This document shows, piece by piece, positions 34,221 to 45,077 of a DNA stretch of 64,000 nt. The position numbers and the translations under genes are program-made. Origin of the DNA: Prillingera fragicola (Eukaryota; Basidiomycota; Tremellomycetes; Trichosporonales; Trichosporonaceae). The notes below the pieces were generated by a model, which saw nothing but the letters and a program-made list of their open reading frames with translations, was not told the DNA's origin and did not search any database. The number at the start of each line of letters is the position of its first letter. Position 1 is the stretch's first letter. The stretch is taken from the NCBI GenBank assembly GCA_002335605.1, contig BEDY01000002.1:1178001-1242000 (forward strand), written 5' to 3'.

Positions 34221-34568
34221 GTGGTGACGCGACTGTTTAGACTGGCTTTTTATTTTATATCCTATGCATTAGCACCCAATCTGTGTGCCATCTTGTCGAC
34301 ATGCATACTCTCGCGGTGCCCGCGAATTTCAGTAGTCAACGAGTCAGAGACACACCATGCCCAGCAATTAACTAGCCATGATGCACTGGAGGTGTTTTGA
34401 GAAACACACTGCAAAGAGCAATGACGGACCGCCTGATGGGCGGTGTGTTTCTCCGCCTGGCAGCGGAGGCAAAATTTCCGGGCAGGCTCACGTGAATGAG
34501 ATTGTGTTGGTTTGAGATTTTGGATGGCGAGTCCAGCATCCCTCACCCACACTACACTCGCAGGCAAG
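34221..34568. other. Intergenic with inverted-repeat element
   Basis: Separates the acyltransferase end from the BMS1 start. No gene is seen. The middle is taken by the inverted repeat at 34391-34458. The last 60 bases before BMS1 are its short leader. Confidence 0.7.
34399..34453. repeat. Perfect 11-bp inverted repeat with nested hairpins
   Basis: GAGAAACACAC at 34399-34409 is matched by GTGTGTTTCTC at 34443-34453, a perfect 11-bp inverted repeat around 33 bases. Inside is CCGCC/GGCGG around TGATG. Just left, GTGTTT-TGAG-AAACAC at 34392-34407 forms another hairpin. The 11-mer equals the core of the tandem array at 26.4 kb, so the two are probably related elements. Confidence 0.85.
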
Positions 34569-37500
34569 ATGGAGAAGCCTCACAAGGCTCACCACAAGCC
34601 CGCAGCGGGTACCAAGCATGACAAAAAGGACAAGGCCAAGGGCGTAGACCGCTCGCAGGCCAAGGGGTACAACCCCAAGGTGAGCTCCACTCTAGTCCTC
34701 CACTCCCTGGCTCGGCGCTGACGGAACCCCAGGCCTTTACGTCGCAGTCATGGCGGAGTGCCAACCTGGCCGCGCGCAGGACGGCCGAAAAGGACCAGAA
34801 GAAGCTGCACGTTCCCGCGGTCAACCGTAACCCCGAGGAGCGCAAGGTTACCAACGAAAAGGGCAAGGGGATGGACGAGGGGCGTGTGCCGCCGCCTCCG
34901 ATTGTCGTGGGTATTGTCGGCCCTCCTGGCGTCGGCAAGACGACCCTGCTCCGCTCGCTTGTGCGCCGCTACACCAAGCACAACCTCAACGACCCCAACG
35001 GACCCATCACTGTCGTGCAGGGCAAGACGCGTCGTATCACGTTTGTCGAGTGCGGCAACGACCTCAACTCCATGATTGACCTCGGCAAGGTCGTCGACCT
35101 CGTGCTGCTCATGATTGACGGATCATTTGGCTTTGAAATGGAGACTTTTGAGTTCTTAAACGTCCTCCAGGCCCACGGTTTCCCCAAGGTCATTGGCCTG
35201 CTCACGCATCTCGATCTCATCAAGAAGCAGTCGACCCTCAAGGACACCAAGAAGCGTCTCAAGCACCGTTTCTGGACTGAAATCTACCAGGGCGCAAAGC
35301 TCTTTTCGCTTTCCGGTGTCATGAACGGCCGCTACCCGGACGCAGAGATCAACCTGCTCTCGCGCTTCATCTCGGTCGTCAAGTTCCGTCCACTCGTGTT
35401 CCGCAACGCCCACCCTTACCTCCTGGCCGATCGTCTGCAGGACCTGACCCCTCGCGAGGAGGTGCGCAACAATCCCAAGATGGACCGCACGATCACGCTC
35501 TACGGCTACCTCCGTGGACCCAACCTGCCCGCCCGTAACGCAAAGGTGCACATTCCCGGTGCAGGCGACTTGACCATCGCCAACGTCGAGCGCCTCTCGG
35601 ACCCCTGCCCGCTGCCCACGCTCGAGAGCGAACGCCGCCGTCGTATGGGCGAAAAGGCCAAGCTCATCCACGCACCCATGAGTGACGTCGGTGGTGTCAT
35701 GTACGACAAGGACGCCGTCTACGTCAACGTCCTCGGAAGCTTCTCCAAGGACGGCGACGCGCCCAAGGGCGAGGGCGAGCGCATGGTCATGGAGATGCAG
35801 GAGGCCAGCGCGACGCTCGCCGAGGGCATGAGCAAGAGCGACATTCGTCTGTTTGGCAGCTCGAGCGCACCCCTGCGGGTCGACGCTGAAGCGAATGGCA
35901 AGCGCGTGCGCAGGGCCGCTGAGCCTCGCTCGGGTAGACCAATTCTTGGCAGCGCGAGTGACGACGAGAACGAGGACTTTGAGGACAGCGACGGCGAGGG
36001 AGGCGCGCGCATCGAGGAGCTCGACGAGGAGGAGGGCGGCGACGACGTCGCTTACGCTGGCTCGGACTCGGACAATGACGATCTCGAGTTTGCAACTGGA
36101 TTCGTGCAGGACGGCAAGCGCGTCAACATTGAGGATGAGGAGTATGACGGCGACGAGCCCGAGGCAGAGTATGCCGACGAGGAGGACGACGAAGAGGACG
36201 ACGACGATGATGTGCCAATGTGGAAGCGCAACCTCACCGAGCGTGCTGCTGCTGGCTTTTCCTCGCGAATGCAGCGCCGCACCAACCTCATGGGCCTGAT
36301 TTACGGCGACGAGCTCAGCCCCGAGGAGATTGCTGCCGGCAAGACGCGCCCGTCGAGTGCCGACGCCGAGAGCAGCGCCGCCGCTCTCGCTCGCGAGGAG
36401 GGCATTGTTCGTGTCTCCAACAGCGACAATGCTGGCGATGAGGGCGACCAGCTCAAGGTCGCCTTGGACGCCGATGCGCTTGCTCAGCGCTGGGCCGATG
36501 AGTCTCTGCTCGACTCGCTCCAGGACCTGTTCATCTCGGGTGCCATGGGCGAGGAGGGCGAGGACGGCCTGCCCTACGAGGAGGAAGGTGGCGAGTTTGA
36601 GGACATTGAGGGAGAGGAGGGAGAGGGTGGCGAGCACGTGCCGTACGTCGGTGTCAAGCCTGATGGCGGCGCTGTCGACCACACTACTGCCCGTGAGCAG
36701 GCTCTTGAGAAGAAGAAAAAGGCCCTCGCTGCCAAATTCGACGAGCAGTTTGAAGAGTCGGACGAAGAGGGCGGCAAGATGGACTTTTACGAGTCGGCAA
36801 AGGCCGAAATGGCACGACAGCGCGAGACCAACGAGGCCGAGTTTGAGGGTCTCGACTCGGAGGCGCGCGCCCAAATCGAGGGCTACCGTGCTGGCTCGTA
36901 TGTGCGTCTCGAGCTGCACGACGTGCCGTGCGAGCTCGTTGAGCACTTTGACCCCAAGTTCCCCATCATCGTTGGTGGTTTGCTTGCGGCTGAGGAGCGC
37001 TTTGGCTACGTGACTGTCCGTATCAAGCGCCACCGTTGGTTCACGCGTACGCTCAAGACCAACAACCCCATCATCTTTTCGCTCGGCTGGCGCCGCTTCC
37101 AGAGCATGCCCATCTACCACCTGGACGACCACAGCATTCGCAACCGCTTGCTCAAGTACACCCCAGAGCACATGCACTGTTACGCGACCTTTTACGGTCC
37201 CGTCAGCGCGCCCAACACTGGTTTCTGTGCATTCAACAGCTTGTCAAGTGACACTCCCGGCTTTCGTGTCTCGGCAACGGGTGTAGTCCTCGACATTGAC
37301 CGCAGTACCAAGATTGTCAAGAAGCTCAAGCTCACGGGTACCCCTTACAAGGTGTTCAAAAACACTGCCTTCATCCGCGACATGTTTAGCTCCACACTCG
37401 AGGTTGCCAAGTTTGAGGGTGCCAACATTCGTACCGTCTCTGGTATTCGTGGTCAGGTCAAGCGCGCGCTTGCCAAGCCGGAGGGCTCGTTCCGTGCCAC

Positions 37501-38092
37501 TTTCGAGGACAAGATTCTCATGTCCGACATTGTCTTCCTGCGCGCTTGGTACTCTATCGAGCCCAAGAAGCTGTACAACCCCGTCACATCGCTGCTTCTC
37601 GCCGACAAGAAGGGGTGGACGGGCATGCGTCTCACTGGCCAGATCCGCCGTGACGAGGCCATTGACACGCCCCTTGACCCCAACTCGGCGTACCGCAAGA
37701 TTGAGCGCACGACCCGCCGTTTCAACCCGCTCAAGATTCCCCGCAAGCTCCAGGCCGACCTTCCGTATGCTTCCAAGCCCAAGATCATGGCACCGCAGAA
37801 GAAGCAGACCTACCTGCAGTCTCGCGCGGTGGTCATGGACGACGAGCAGAAAAAGGCTGTTGCGCTCCTGCAGCAGATCCAGAGTCTGAAAAAGGACAAG
37901 ACGGCTCGTCGCAAGGAGAAGCAAGAGGAGCGTCGCCAGGGACACAGGAAAAAGGTCGAGAGCAGCGAGGAGCGCCGCGCCGAGAAGATTCGCGAGGAGC
38001 GCAAGGAACGTATCCGTACCGAGGCCATCAAGCGCAAGCACCAGGAGGACGGTGGTGGCAAGTACGCTGCCAAGCGCAAGCGCTCCGATTAG
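34569..38092 (+). CDS. BMS1: Bms1 GTPase of the 90S pre-ribosome
   Basis: Nucleolar GTPase that binds Rcl1 and drives early 40S assembly. Exons 34569-34679 and 34733-38092; about 1156 aa, as expected. It opens MEKPHKAHHKPAAGTKHDKK, then AFTSQSWRSANLAARR, both Bms1-like. The P-loop is GIVGPPGVGKTTL; G-domain relatives of the switch (RRITFVECGNDLNSMID) and THLDLIKK follow. The middle is very acidic with long Asp/Glu runs. The C-terminal AARP2CN/DUF663 part is clear: VPCELVEHFDPKFPIIVGG, RHRWFTRTLKTNNPIIFSLG, YGPVSAPNTGFCAFNSL and KLTGTPYKVFKNTAFIRDMF. The end is Lys/Arg-rich. The long antisense frame across it is a codon-bias shadow. Confidence 0.97.
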
Positions 38093-38356
38093 AGACGAGG
38101 CGTTTAGAGAGGATCATATTTGCATGCATGTACAGCATACCCCTAGATCACTTTCTGCCGCATATATCAGAACACCACTGATCCACTGATACGGAGCACA
38201 AGGTTGGCTACCTGCAGAGAGCCACAGCCAGGCTGCCACATGCCACGTGACATCGCCGATCGCGATGTCGGACACCTCCACGCCCAACCGCACCCAGCGC
38301 GACTCGCCTGTCACAACAATCCATATCACGACTTACCAGCATAAAACGCGGCAGGC

Positions 38357-41308
38357 ATGTCTACCGACGCGCACGCCGCGCATGCACACGCTAGGAGATC
38401 GACGGTGACCGCTGAGGCGTTTATCGGTACGTATGCGCCTGCCCCCGGCGGCGCATCAGGCAAGCCGTTCTTGCTTGTCATGCTGCTGTCCGTCGCCGAT
38501 GCTGCTGTGGCCTGGCTAGCTGTCTGCAATACAAGACTTGACACTGACATGCCCAGACCATCAGCCCTTTCTCTCAAATCGCTTCGACGTTCACGACTAC
38601 GCCAACGCCGTCTTGCAGGGTCGAGCGTACCGCCCCGACGAGGATGAGTCGGCTGCGGCCGCACTCGCGGCAGGAGGGGCTGTTGCTGGACCGAGCAAGA
38701 CTGGAGGGACAGCTGGAGAGAAGGGAGACTTAGGTGTTGAGGTTGCGAGGCTGAATTATGGTATCGTGAGTGAGATCGTCGCGGCAACGCTGACTTTTGC
38801 AGGAGGACGTGACGCGGCAGTTGAGGCAGGAGGTAGGTTGACTGAATGGCAGCCGGAGCGCAGCGCTGACACGCCAGATTACGACCAGCTACCCCCTTCT
38901 ACTCACACATCTCACGACCTCGCTCGCGCTGTCGTCCCATCTCTCCCCCATCCGCCAATCCCTCACCTCTTTGAGCTCCAGCATTGACCGGCTGCACTCC
39001 AAGATTCACACACCCAATACACAGCTGGCGACGCTTGTGCGCCGTCTCGCGCTTTTGGCCGTGGCTAGCGACCTGTCGAGGCGCGCATCTCGGTTTGTGT
39101 TGGTTGCGCGCCGTCTTGAGACTCAAATGGAACGCGTCAAGACGGGACCCGCGGGGGAAGGAGGGCGAGAGGGAGAGAAGGAGCGCGAGATGGCCAAGGC
39201 AGCGCTGAGCGTAGCTGAGCTGGACGCTCTGCTGGTGGTTGAAGCCGAGGGAGAGGATGGAGAGGCCAAGAAGGAGAATGGCGACGTCACAGAGGACGAC
39301 GGCACACCAAAGGCGCTGCCTCTCACATCGCTCGAGTTTGTGCTCGCATATGTTCCTATTGTCGACAAGGCGCGTGACACGATCATCCAGGAAATGGAGA
39401 GCATGGTCATGAACGGGCTCGCAAATCTCAATCAGCCGCTCCTGTCGTCGTCCCTCCAGACAGCTCACAACTTGCGCCTGCTCCCCGATCTCGTGGCCAA
39501 CCTTGTCGCCGATCTCAACGACGCCGTCGCTCTCCGTGTTCAACGCGCGTTCGACACGGCCGCAATCGGACGTGAGGTCGCTGCAAAAGATGGGGGTGCA
39601 GCGCAACATGCGATCAGGTTTACAACACGTTCGCGCAACACTACTGAGCCGACAAACTCCAACCTTCAGGAGTGGGTTAACGTGCTCTGGACCCGGCTTG
39701 AGCGTGTCATGGAAGATGTGGCAAATTGCTGCATCAAGGTGTACACGCTCGAGAAGGTGCTCAGGATGAAACGTGACCAGGCGACCCAGGTCGAGTTTCT
39801 TGATGAGGTCATGAAGTCGTTGGACGAAAAGCCAAGTTTTACCTTTTGGACAACCTTGGCCAAGGCCTTCGAGTCGCATACAAAAGAGGCCGCGCGGTCA
39901 GCATGGCTGCAGCAGGCGCTCAGCACTGGCTACCCTCGCTTGTTGCGACTGTTCCATGACTTTTTTGCCAAGATTGCCGTCCACACCGACACCGTCTACA
40001 CGCACGAGTACCAGAGCCCCGAGGCTGTGCTCGTTCTGCGCTCAGTATCCACATTTGAGACGCTCTACCTTACTCGCTCAACCACCCGCATGTCGGACGC
40101 CGTCAGTAATGCCATCGCGCTTTACTCTATGCCTCGCCAGACCGCACCTGGAGCTGGAGAAGGCGTCAACATTGCCAGGACAGTCACCAACGAACTTGAC
40201 AGTGCGCGTTTCGACCCCTTGCTTGTCCGCACTGTCGCACGCAATGCCGCCAAGGTGCTTGGTGGTTTCAAGAACCGCGTGGACGGAGCCATCGTTCGCG
40301 ACTTTACCGCAACGTCGCTTATCGGTCCGAACGCCACCCCCGCCGAGATTCTCAACGCGCAGTTTGTGTCGAGCCTCTACCACTGTGCTCTCAACCTCTC
40401 ATATCTCGAGTCTCAGTTTGGCTCCAAGGTGGCCGAGGTTCTTGCGCCGTCGATTACCGCCATGCAGACTGCGTACAAGCGCGTTACGGATGCGTTGGAC
40501 GTGGCGATGCGTCGCGAGTTTGCCTCAATCGTGGCACGCATTCACCGCGTCGACTTTTCCAAACCTGTCGACCCCATGGCAGCCGCACCTGGCTCGGGCA
40601 GTCCTTACATGCAAGACTTGCTAGACAAGCTCGCTTTCCTGCGCAACGAGGTCCTCGGCCGCATGTCGCTCGGCGAGTTCATGCGCACGTGGGTCCTGCA
40701 GCTGTCCAAGTATCTCATCAAGACGTTCCTGCTTCACGCAAGCATTGCGCGTCCCATGGGAGAGAGTGGACGGTTAAAGCTCACGGGTAACATGACCGAG
40801 TTTGAGATGGGTCTGCAAAACTTTCTCACCACGGGCAGAGTGCAGGGCGCCAAGAGTGGTCTGAAGGTGTCACAAATTGGCGAAGAATACCTCGCCCTGC
40901 GGTCGTTCCGGTGAGTCTCCTGCAATGGCAGTGGATATAGCTGACACTCTTAGTCAACTCTTGTTTGCGGAGCGCTCGAGCATGACGGACCCTGTGGAGA
41001 CTGCGCACTTGCCACCTCTCATTGTCCTACACCACCTCATTGTTCGCAGCGCACTCCGCCTTCCACATGAGATGCACGGCTGGAGCGAGCATGAGTACGT
41101 GCTGTGGGTGGACAAGCATACCGAGGCAGAGCAATGGGAGCTGCTGGAGAATGCCATCAACGACCAGGTTGGAGTCGCGAGTAATGGAAAGAGCAGCCCT
41201 GTCAAGAAGGGAGACGGCGACGACGACGAAGTCGAGACAGTGCGACTTGTAAGGGAAGTGCTCGTGCACGCACGCGAGCATGCGCACGATGGCGAGGAGC
41301 ATGAGTAG
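38357..41308 (+). CDS. COG5: COG complex subunit 5
   Basis: Lobe B subunit of the conserved oligomeric Golgi tether for retrograde vesicles. Exons: 38357-38426, 38557-38765, 38803-38832, 38878-40910, 40954-41308; about 898 aa. The N-terminal DHQPFLSNRFDVHDYANAVL and LNYGI-EDVTRQLRQE-ITTSYPLLL pieces, joined across three introns, match the Cog5 start. Helical sequence follows: SLTSLSSSIDRLHSKI and ASDLSRRASRFVLVARRLE. The late part has FMRTWVLQLSKYLIKTFLLH and PPLIVLHHLIVRSA, near the family's C-terminal region. No signal or membrane segment. The acidic, His-rich tail DGDDDEVE...HAHDGEEHE looks lineage-specific. Exon 3 is just 30 nt but phase-neutral and needed for the conserved block. Confidence 0.9.
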
Positions 41309-42494
41309 ATCATAGGCATGCATTGTGGGCGCAGCATGAAAAGCACGAAAGCTGCACGCAGTAAACTTTGATGTGGGTTGTGCACTACAATGTAGTGAAT
41401 GAACCACACCCGAGCCTAGTGTGTTTTGCGTGATGCAGGCCTCCCTAGGCTTTGGGTGAGAACTACCTTGCCAAAGAAGAAGCGACCTTGTAGTTTGATC
41501 TGGAAAACACACTATGGTGTGAAATTTCATAGCCAGCCACAAGTAGCAGGTTTCAAGAAATACACAGGCCATGCCAGGTCCTACACGACGGTCCCCATAG
41601 TTGGTTTTAGAATGCATAGAAAACCAGTCGGAAAAACGTCGTGCAATGCGGCGAGACGCTGCCAAAGAAGAAGAATTCCCTCAGTATGATTTATAAAACG
41701 TAAAGAAAAGCCGCCAAAGAAGAACTTGTCGCTCAGTATGATTCGTAAAACCTATAGACAAGCTGCCAAAGAAGCAGAATTGCCTCTGTATGATTGTAAA
41801 ACGTCTTGAAAAGCTGCCAAAGAAGAAGATTTCCCTCCGTATGATTCGTAAAACGTACTGAAAAGCTGCCAAAGAAGAAGACCTTGCCTTGGGTGTTTTC
41901 GAAAACACATAGACAGCAGCTTGTCCTGTCGAGGGTGGCAGCATGTGCATGCGACGATAGGCACTGTGACCTCACAAGTAATCGATACACGACGGATACT
42001 GTCATTCATAAAGACAGTAGGCTCACTTTTCTGCAACATCGTCACCGTTGTATCATTGCGAGGATATTCTAATCAGAGGTTTATGGATGCGGATGATATC
42101 TTACGGCCAGATTGGCCAGACATGCAGCTGCCAAGGCTCGGGATAACGCCGGATCCAGTCCTATCCCAGGAAAAACTGCAGTCATTGTGTTTCGTGAAAC
42201 GCACTACGCAACCCAGTAAAATGGAACGAGTCAGTAGTGTCATTTATGAATCACAATAGGACCGCCGTGGTGGGGCATTGTTGATTGTAGTGTGAGTTGA
42301 GATACACACTATTCAAATTGACCTTCTGTAATACCCACATCCATCCACACCACCGAGGTCCACCACAGGCTCGTCAGCTCGTCAGATGAAGGTGGTCAGA
42401 AGGTCGCATGCGTTGATCTCGCTCAACGCTCGTACGTCGTAAGTTGGCATGCATTTAATGCTAGTACTCGCCTCATTTCTTGTCCCCCTACATC
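41309..42494. other. Convergent intergenic space with repeats
   Basis: Lies between the 3' ends of COG5 and VPS23. No gene is supported. It holds the 52-bp tandem array (41661-41905), a diverged copy of its GCCAAAGAAGAAG core at 41470, and several AAACACAC/GTGTGTTT motifs (near 41419, 41504, 42187, 42290) like those at 26.4 and 34.4 kb. It is AT-richer than flanking coding DNA. Confidence 0.75.
41661..41905. repeat. 52-bp tandem repeat, four full copies plus a partial
   Basis: Copies begin at 41661, 41713, 41765, 41816 and 41868 with GCCAAAGAAG, lengths 52, 52, 51 and 52. Each runs through a TC(A/T/C)GTATGATT core and TAAAACGT to (A/C)AAGC(T/C). The fifth copy diverges after about 20 bases into TTTTCGAAAACACA. 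An older copy of the first 13 bases lies at 41470. No open frame spans it convincingly. Confidence 0.92.
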
Positions 42495-44425
42495 TCACCA
42501 CTGGCTCTGGCCCATCCCCTGCTCGATACGCTCGATGAGCGCCCGCTTCATGTATTGCTCTCGAGCGAGCTGGCGAACGGCCTTGAGATACCTGTCGAGG
42601 TCGATTCGCTCGGCGTCGAGTGCGCGAGTCAAGTGGTAGATTGTGTCGGACAGGGCATTGTCTTCAGCGACGAGGTCGATGAGTTGGTTGTGCACGATGG
42701 AAATACTGCACACGACCTCATCCACGCTCACTTCACCGCGGTTCTCCAGATCTGCGACCCGCGCCTCGCCTGCACCCACGACCTCGTCGAGGCGCTTGCC
42801 AACAGCATCGCAAACTTTCTTCACTGCCTCAAGGCGGGCCATTTCGTCCTTGATAGCGGGCTCACCGGACGCCAAATCCTCGTGTCGCTCGAGAAGGTGC
42901 TGCTTTTCACCTTGGAGTTGGTGCATAAGGGGCGGAAGAGCAGCGTTGAGGTGCGGCAGCAGAATTGAATGCAGATGAAGAAGTGAAGGAGGAGGGGGTT
43001 TTGATGGAGGGATGGGGGGTGGCGCGTCGTCAGGGAGCGGTGCAGACGTTGCAGCCTCGGGGGACGACAAAAGATCGACGGGCGGCTGAGGTGCGGCTCG
43101 GACGGGGGTCTGCATATGCTGTGGAACCTGTGCCGGTGGCGGACCGGGCTGCCCAGGCTGCGGTGGAATCGGACCCGACATGGAACGCTGATGACCTGGC
43201 GGGCCTGCTGGGTAACCCTGTTGCGGGTACTGCTGATGCGGTGGGTGTTGGGGGTATTGCTGAGGCGGGGGCTGCTGCTGTTTGGGGTAGCCAGGTTGCT
43301 GATACTGTCCCTGCAGAGGGCCGCTATGCTGAGCCGGCATGCCGTACTGGCCGCTGTGTTGCGGTGCTATTCCACTGTGTTGAGGAGCCATGTCACTGTG
43401 TTGAGGAGCCATGCCGCTGTGTTGGTGTTGCGTGAGCCATGGCACGCCATTCTGTCCGGAAGCGCTCGTCGGCGACGTAACCTGCGGCGACTGGCTGCGC
43501 GGCATTCCAGGATAGAATGCCGGACGCTGAGGAAGAGGGGGTTGCTGTCCTGGTCGCAGAGGGACAGACGGAGATTGCTGGGGCGGCGGTGGTGATTGAG
43601 ATTGCTGAGGGGAAGGGGTGTAGGCGGGGTACGAGCCGGACGCTTGGCGTGCATGAGACTCATTTGTTGGAGGTATGGGAGCTGGCCGATACTGCGGCAA
43701 TGCCTGTCCATGTCAGTTAACGTCCACGAACGAGCTCACCTCCTGCAGATGTCCGTTGGGCGGCGCGAATGATGGTCGTGTGGGCGGTGGCGGTGCAGCA
43801 GAACCAGCGGCTACCGGTGCTGGGGCTGCCGACTGGGCAGCTGGTAGTCCTGACATCGAACCTGATCGTGAAGAAGTCCCAGTAGTGTTCGTTGCCGCGC
43901 CTGGTGGCTTGGAGTAGACTGGAGGCACCAGCGAGAAGATCTCGACGAGCTTCGCAATAAACGTCTTCAGATCACGCTGCTGAGCCGACCACTTTGCCCA
44001 CCACTCGGCAACAACCTCTTCGCGCACGCGGCCTCCAGGCTCTACCTCTCGTCCCTTTCGTACCCCCATGTCGCGCGTCGGCGTGACATAGGCCATGGGT
44101 GGTGCGCGAGGGTACTCGTGCTGAAGCCATATCACAACCGGAATCTGGTACACTGCACCGCGATAGTTGATGGGCAGGGTCCCGTGCAACTGGAGTAGCA
44201 GCGCGGTTTGCCCAGAGTCAAAAGCTGTGGTGTCAGTGTCCAATGCGTTGAGAATAAGGTAAGCCCGTGCAGCTCAGCAAACGTACTGTACGCATCAGTC
44301 TTCACAGCCAAGGTGCGGTTGGCCTGGAGGACATCAAGCACCTCTTGCAAGATACGGTCTCGCGATGGATATGGGCGGAGAACATTTTTGAGCCAGTCGC
44401 GTGTGGGGTCGAGCGACGAGGGCAT
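42495..44425 (-). CDS. VPS23: ESCRT-I subunit Vps23/TSG101
   Basis: Binds ubiquitinated cargo at endosomes and recruits later ESCRT complexes. Exons on the minus strand: 44425-44287, 44224-43740, 43703-42495; about 610 aa. The N-terminal UEV domain reads DWLKNVLRPYPSRDRILQEV, FDSGQTALLLQLHGTLPINY, IPVVIWLQHEYPRAPPMAYV and FIAKLVEIF. A long Pro/Gln/Ser-rich linker follows with repeated QHSG tetrapeptides. A coiled coil leads to the steadiness box (EDNALSDTIYHLTRALDAE, LDRYLKAVRQLAREQYMKRA). Longer than yeast Vps23 because of the linker. The first exon was set by the conserved UEV start. Divergent from the small membrane protein gene 212 bp away. Confidence 0.95.
43338..43422 (-). repeat. In-frame short repeat encoding QHSG units in VPS23
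   Basis: Read on the minus strand, near-identical 24-base units encode a run of QHSGMAP- and QHSDMAP-like octapeptides in the Pro/Gln-rich linker. The plus strand shows GTGTTGAGGAGCCATG twice in succession at 43377-43414. It probably expanded by slippage. Confidence 0.75.
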
Positions 44426-44637
44426 CTGGCCTGGCTCTGGGATTGAGGATGGGTAGAGATGGAGAGAGAGAGAAGGGGGTGGACACTGGCTGGCACTGGC
44501 TGCTGTATGGCGTGGCGTCATCGGATCCGCAATCTGACCAGGCAGCCGAGGCCCCGCACCAGCCTGACTTGGTCGTCTTCGCATCCTCGCACCTCTTGTC
44601 TTCCATCGCTCATATACCCATTCGCATTCCGGTCACC

Positions 44638-45077
44638 ATGTCAATTGCAGACCTCGACGCAGACAATATCTCGGAAGCGTTTCTGCCCGATGCATCGCTT
44701 CGGGCCTCGCGACGCCCCCAGCACCTCCGCCAGCGCCCAGGCGGCGTTGACCCCGCCGAGGCCCGGCGCGTCAAGAATGCAGTCGGCGGATCCATGGTCA
44801 GCCAGATGAAGCGCCCCATGCGCGTGCGCAAGAAAAATGCGGCCACACGGTACCGGACCTGGGCTCTGGGTATGTTGGGAGGCTGTCACAAGGGAAATAT
44901 AATATTAATTTTCTTCCAGTCGCCTTGGCCATGGTCCTCTTCATTGTTCTCAACTCGGCCTGGTGGAGTCGCGCCAACGTCTACATGCAGTCTCGTGGGG
45001 GCTGGGGAACTCTTCTTGGCAGGACAAAGCAGGCCGCGGTCGACCCATTGAGGTCTCCATCCCACGACGAGATATGA
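44638..45077 (+). CDS. Small single-pass membrane protein, unknown
   Basis: I do not recognise this protein. Exons 44638-44869 and 44920-45077 give 129 aa. It starts MSIADLDADNISEAFLPD, an acidic patch, then a basic stretch rich in Arg and Lys (QMKRPMRVRKKNAATRYR). One hydrophobic segment follows, TWALVALAMVLFIVLNSAWW, formed only when the intron is removed. A short polar tail ends SPSHDEI. The basic flank before the segment suggests a cytosolic N-terminus. The intron is 50 nt and AT-rich with a TTTTCTTCCAG acceptor, supporting the model. Shares a 212-bp divergent promoter with VPS23. It may be a lineage-specific ER or Golgi protein, but that is a guess. Confidence 0.68.

Noticed and set aside
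35156..37177. 673-residue minus-strand open frame
   Set aside because: Fully antisense to the acidic middle and GTPase part of BMS1. Its Val/Leu-rich composition mirrors GC-biased codons of the real gene, and it has no recognisable domain.
38899..39879. 326-residue minus-strand open frame
   Set aside because: Antisense to the large COG5 exon.
41661..41905. 52-bp repeat considered as a CRISPR-like array
   Set aside because: Copies are contiguous with no unique spacers, and the DNA is clearly eukaryotic.
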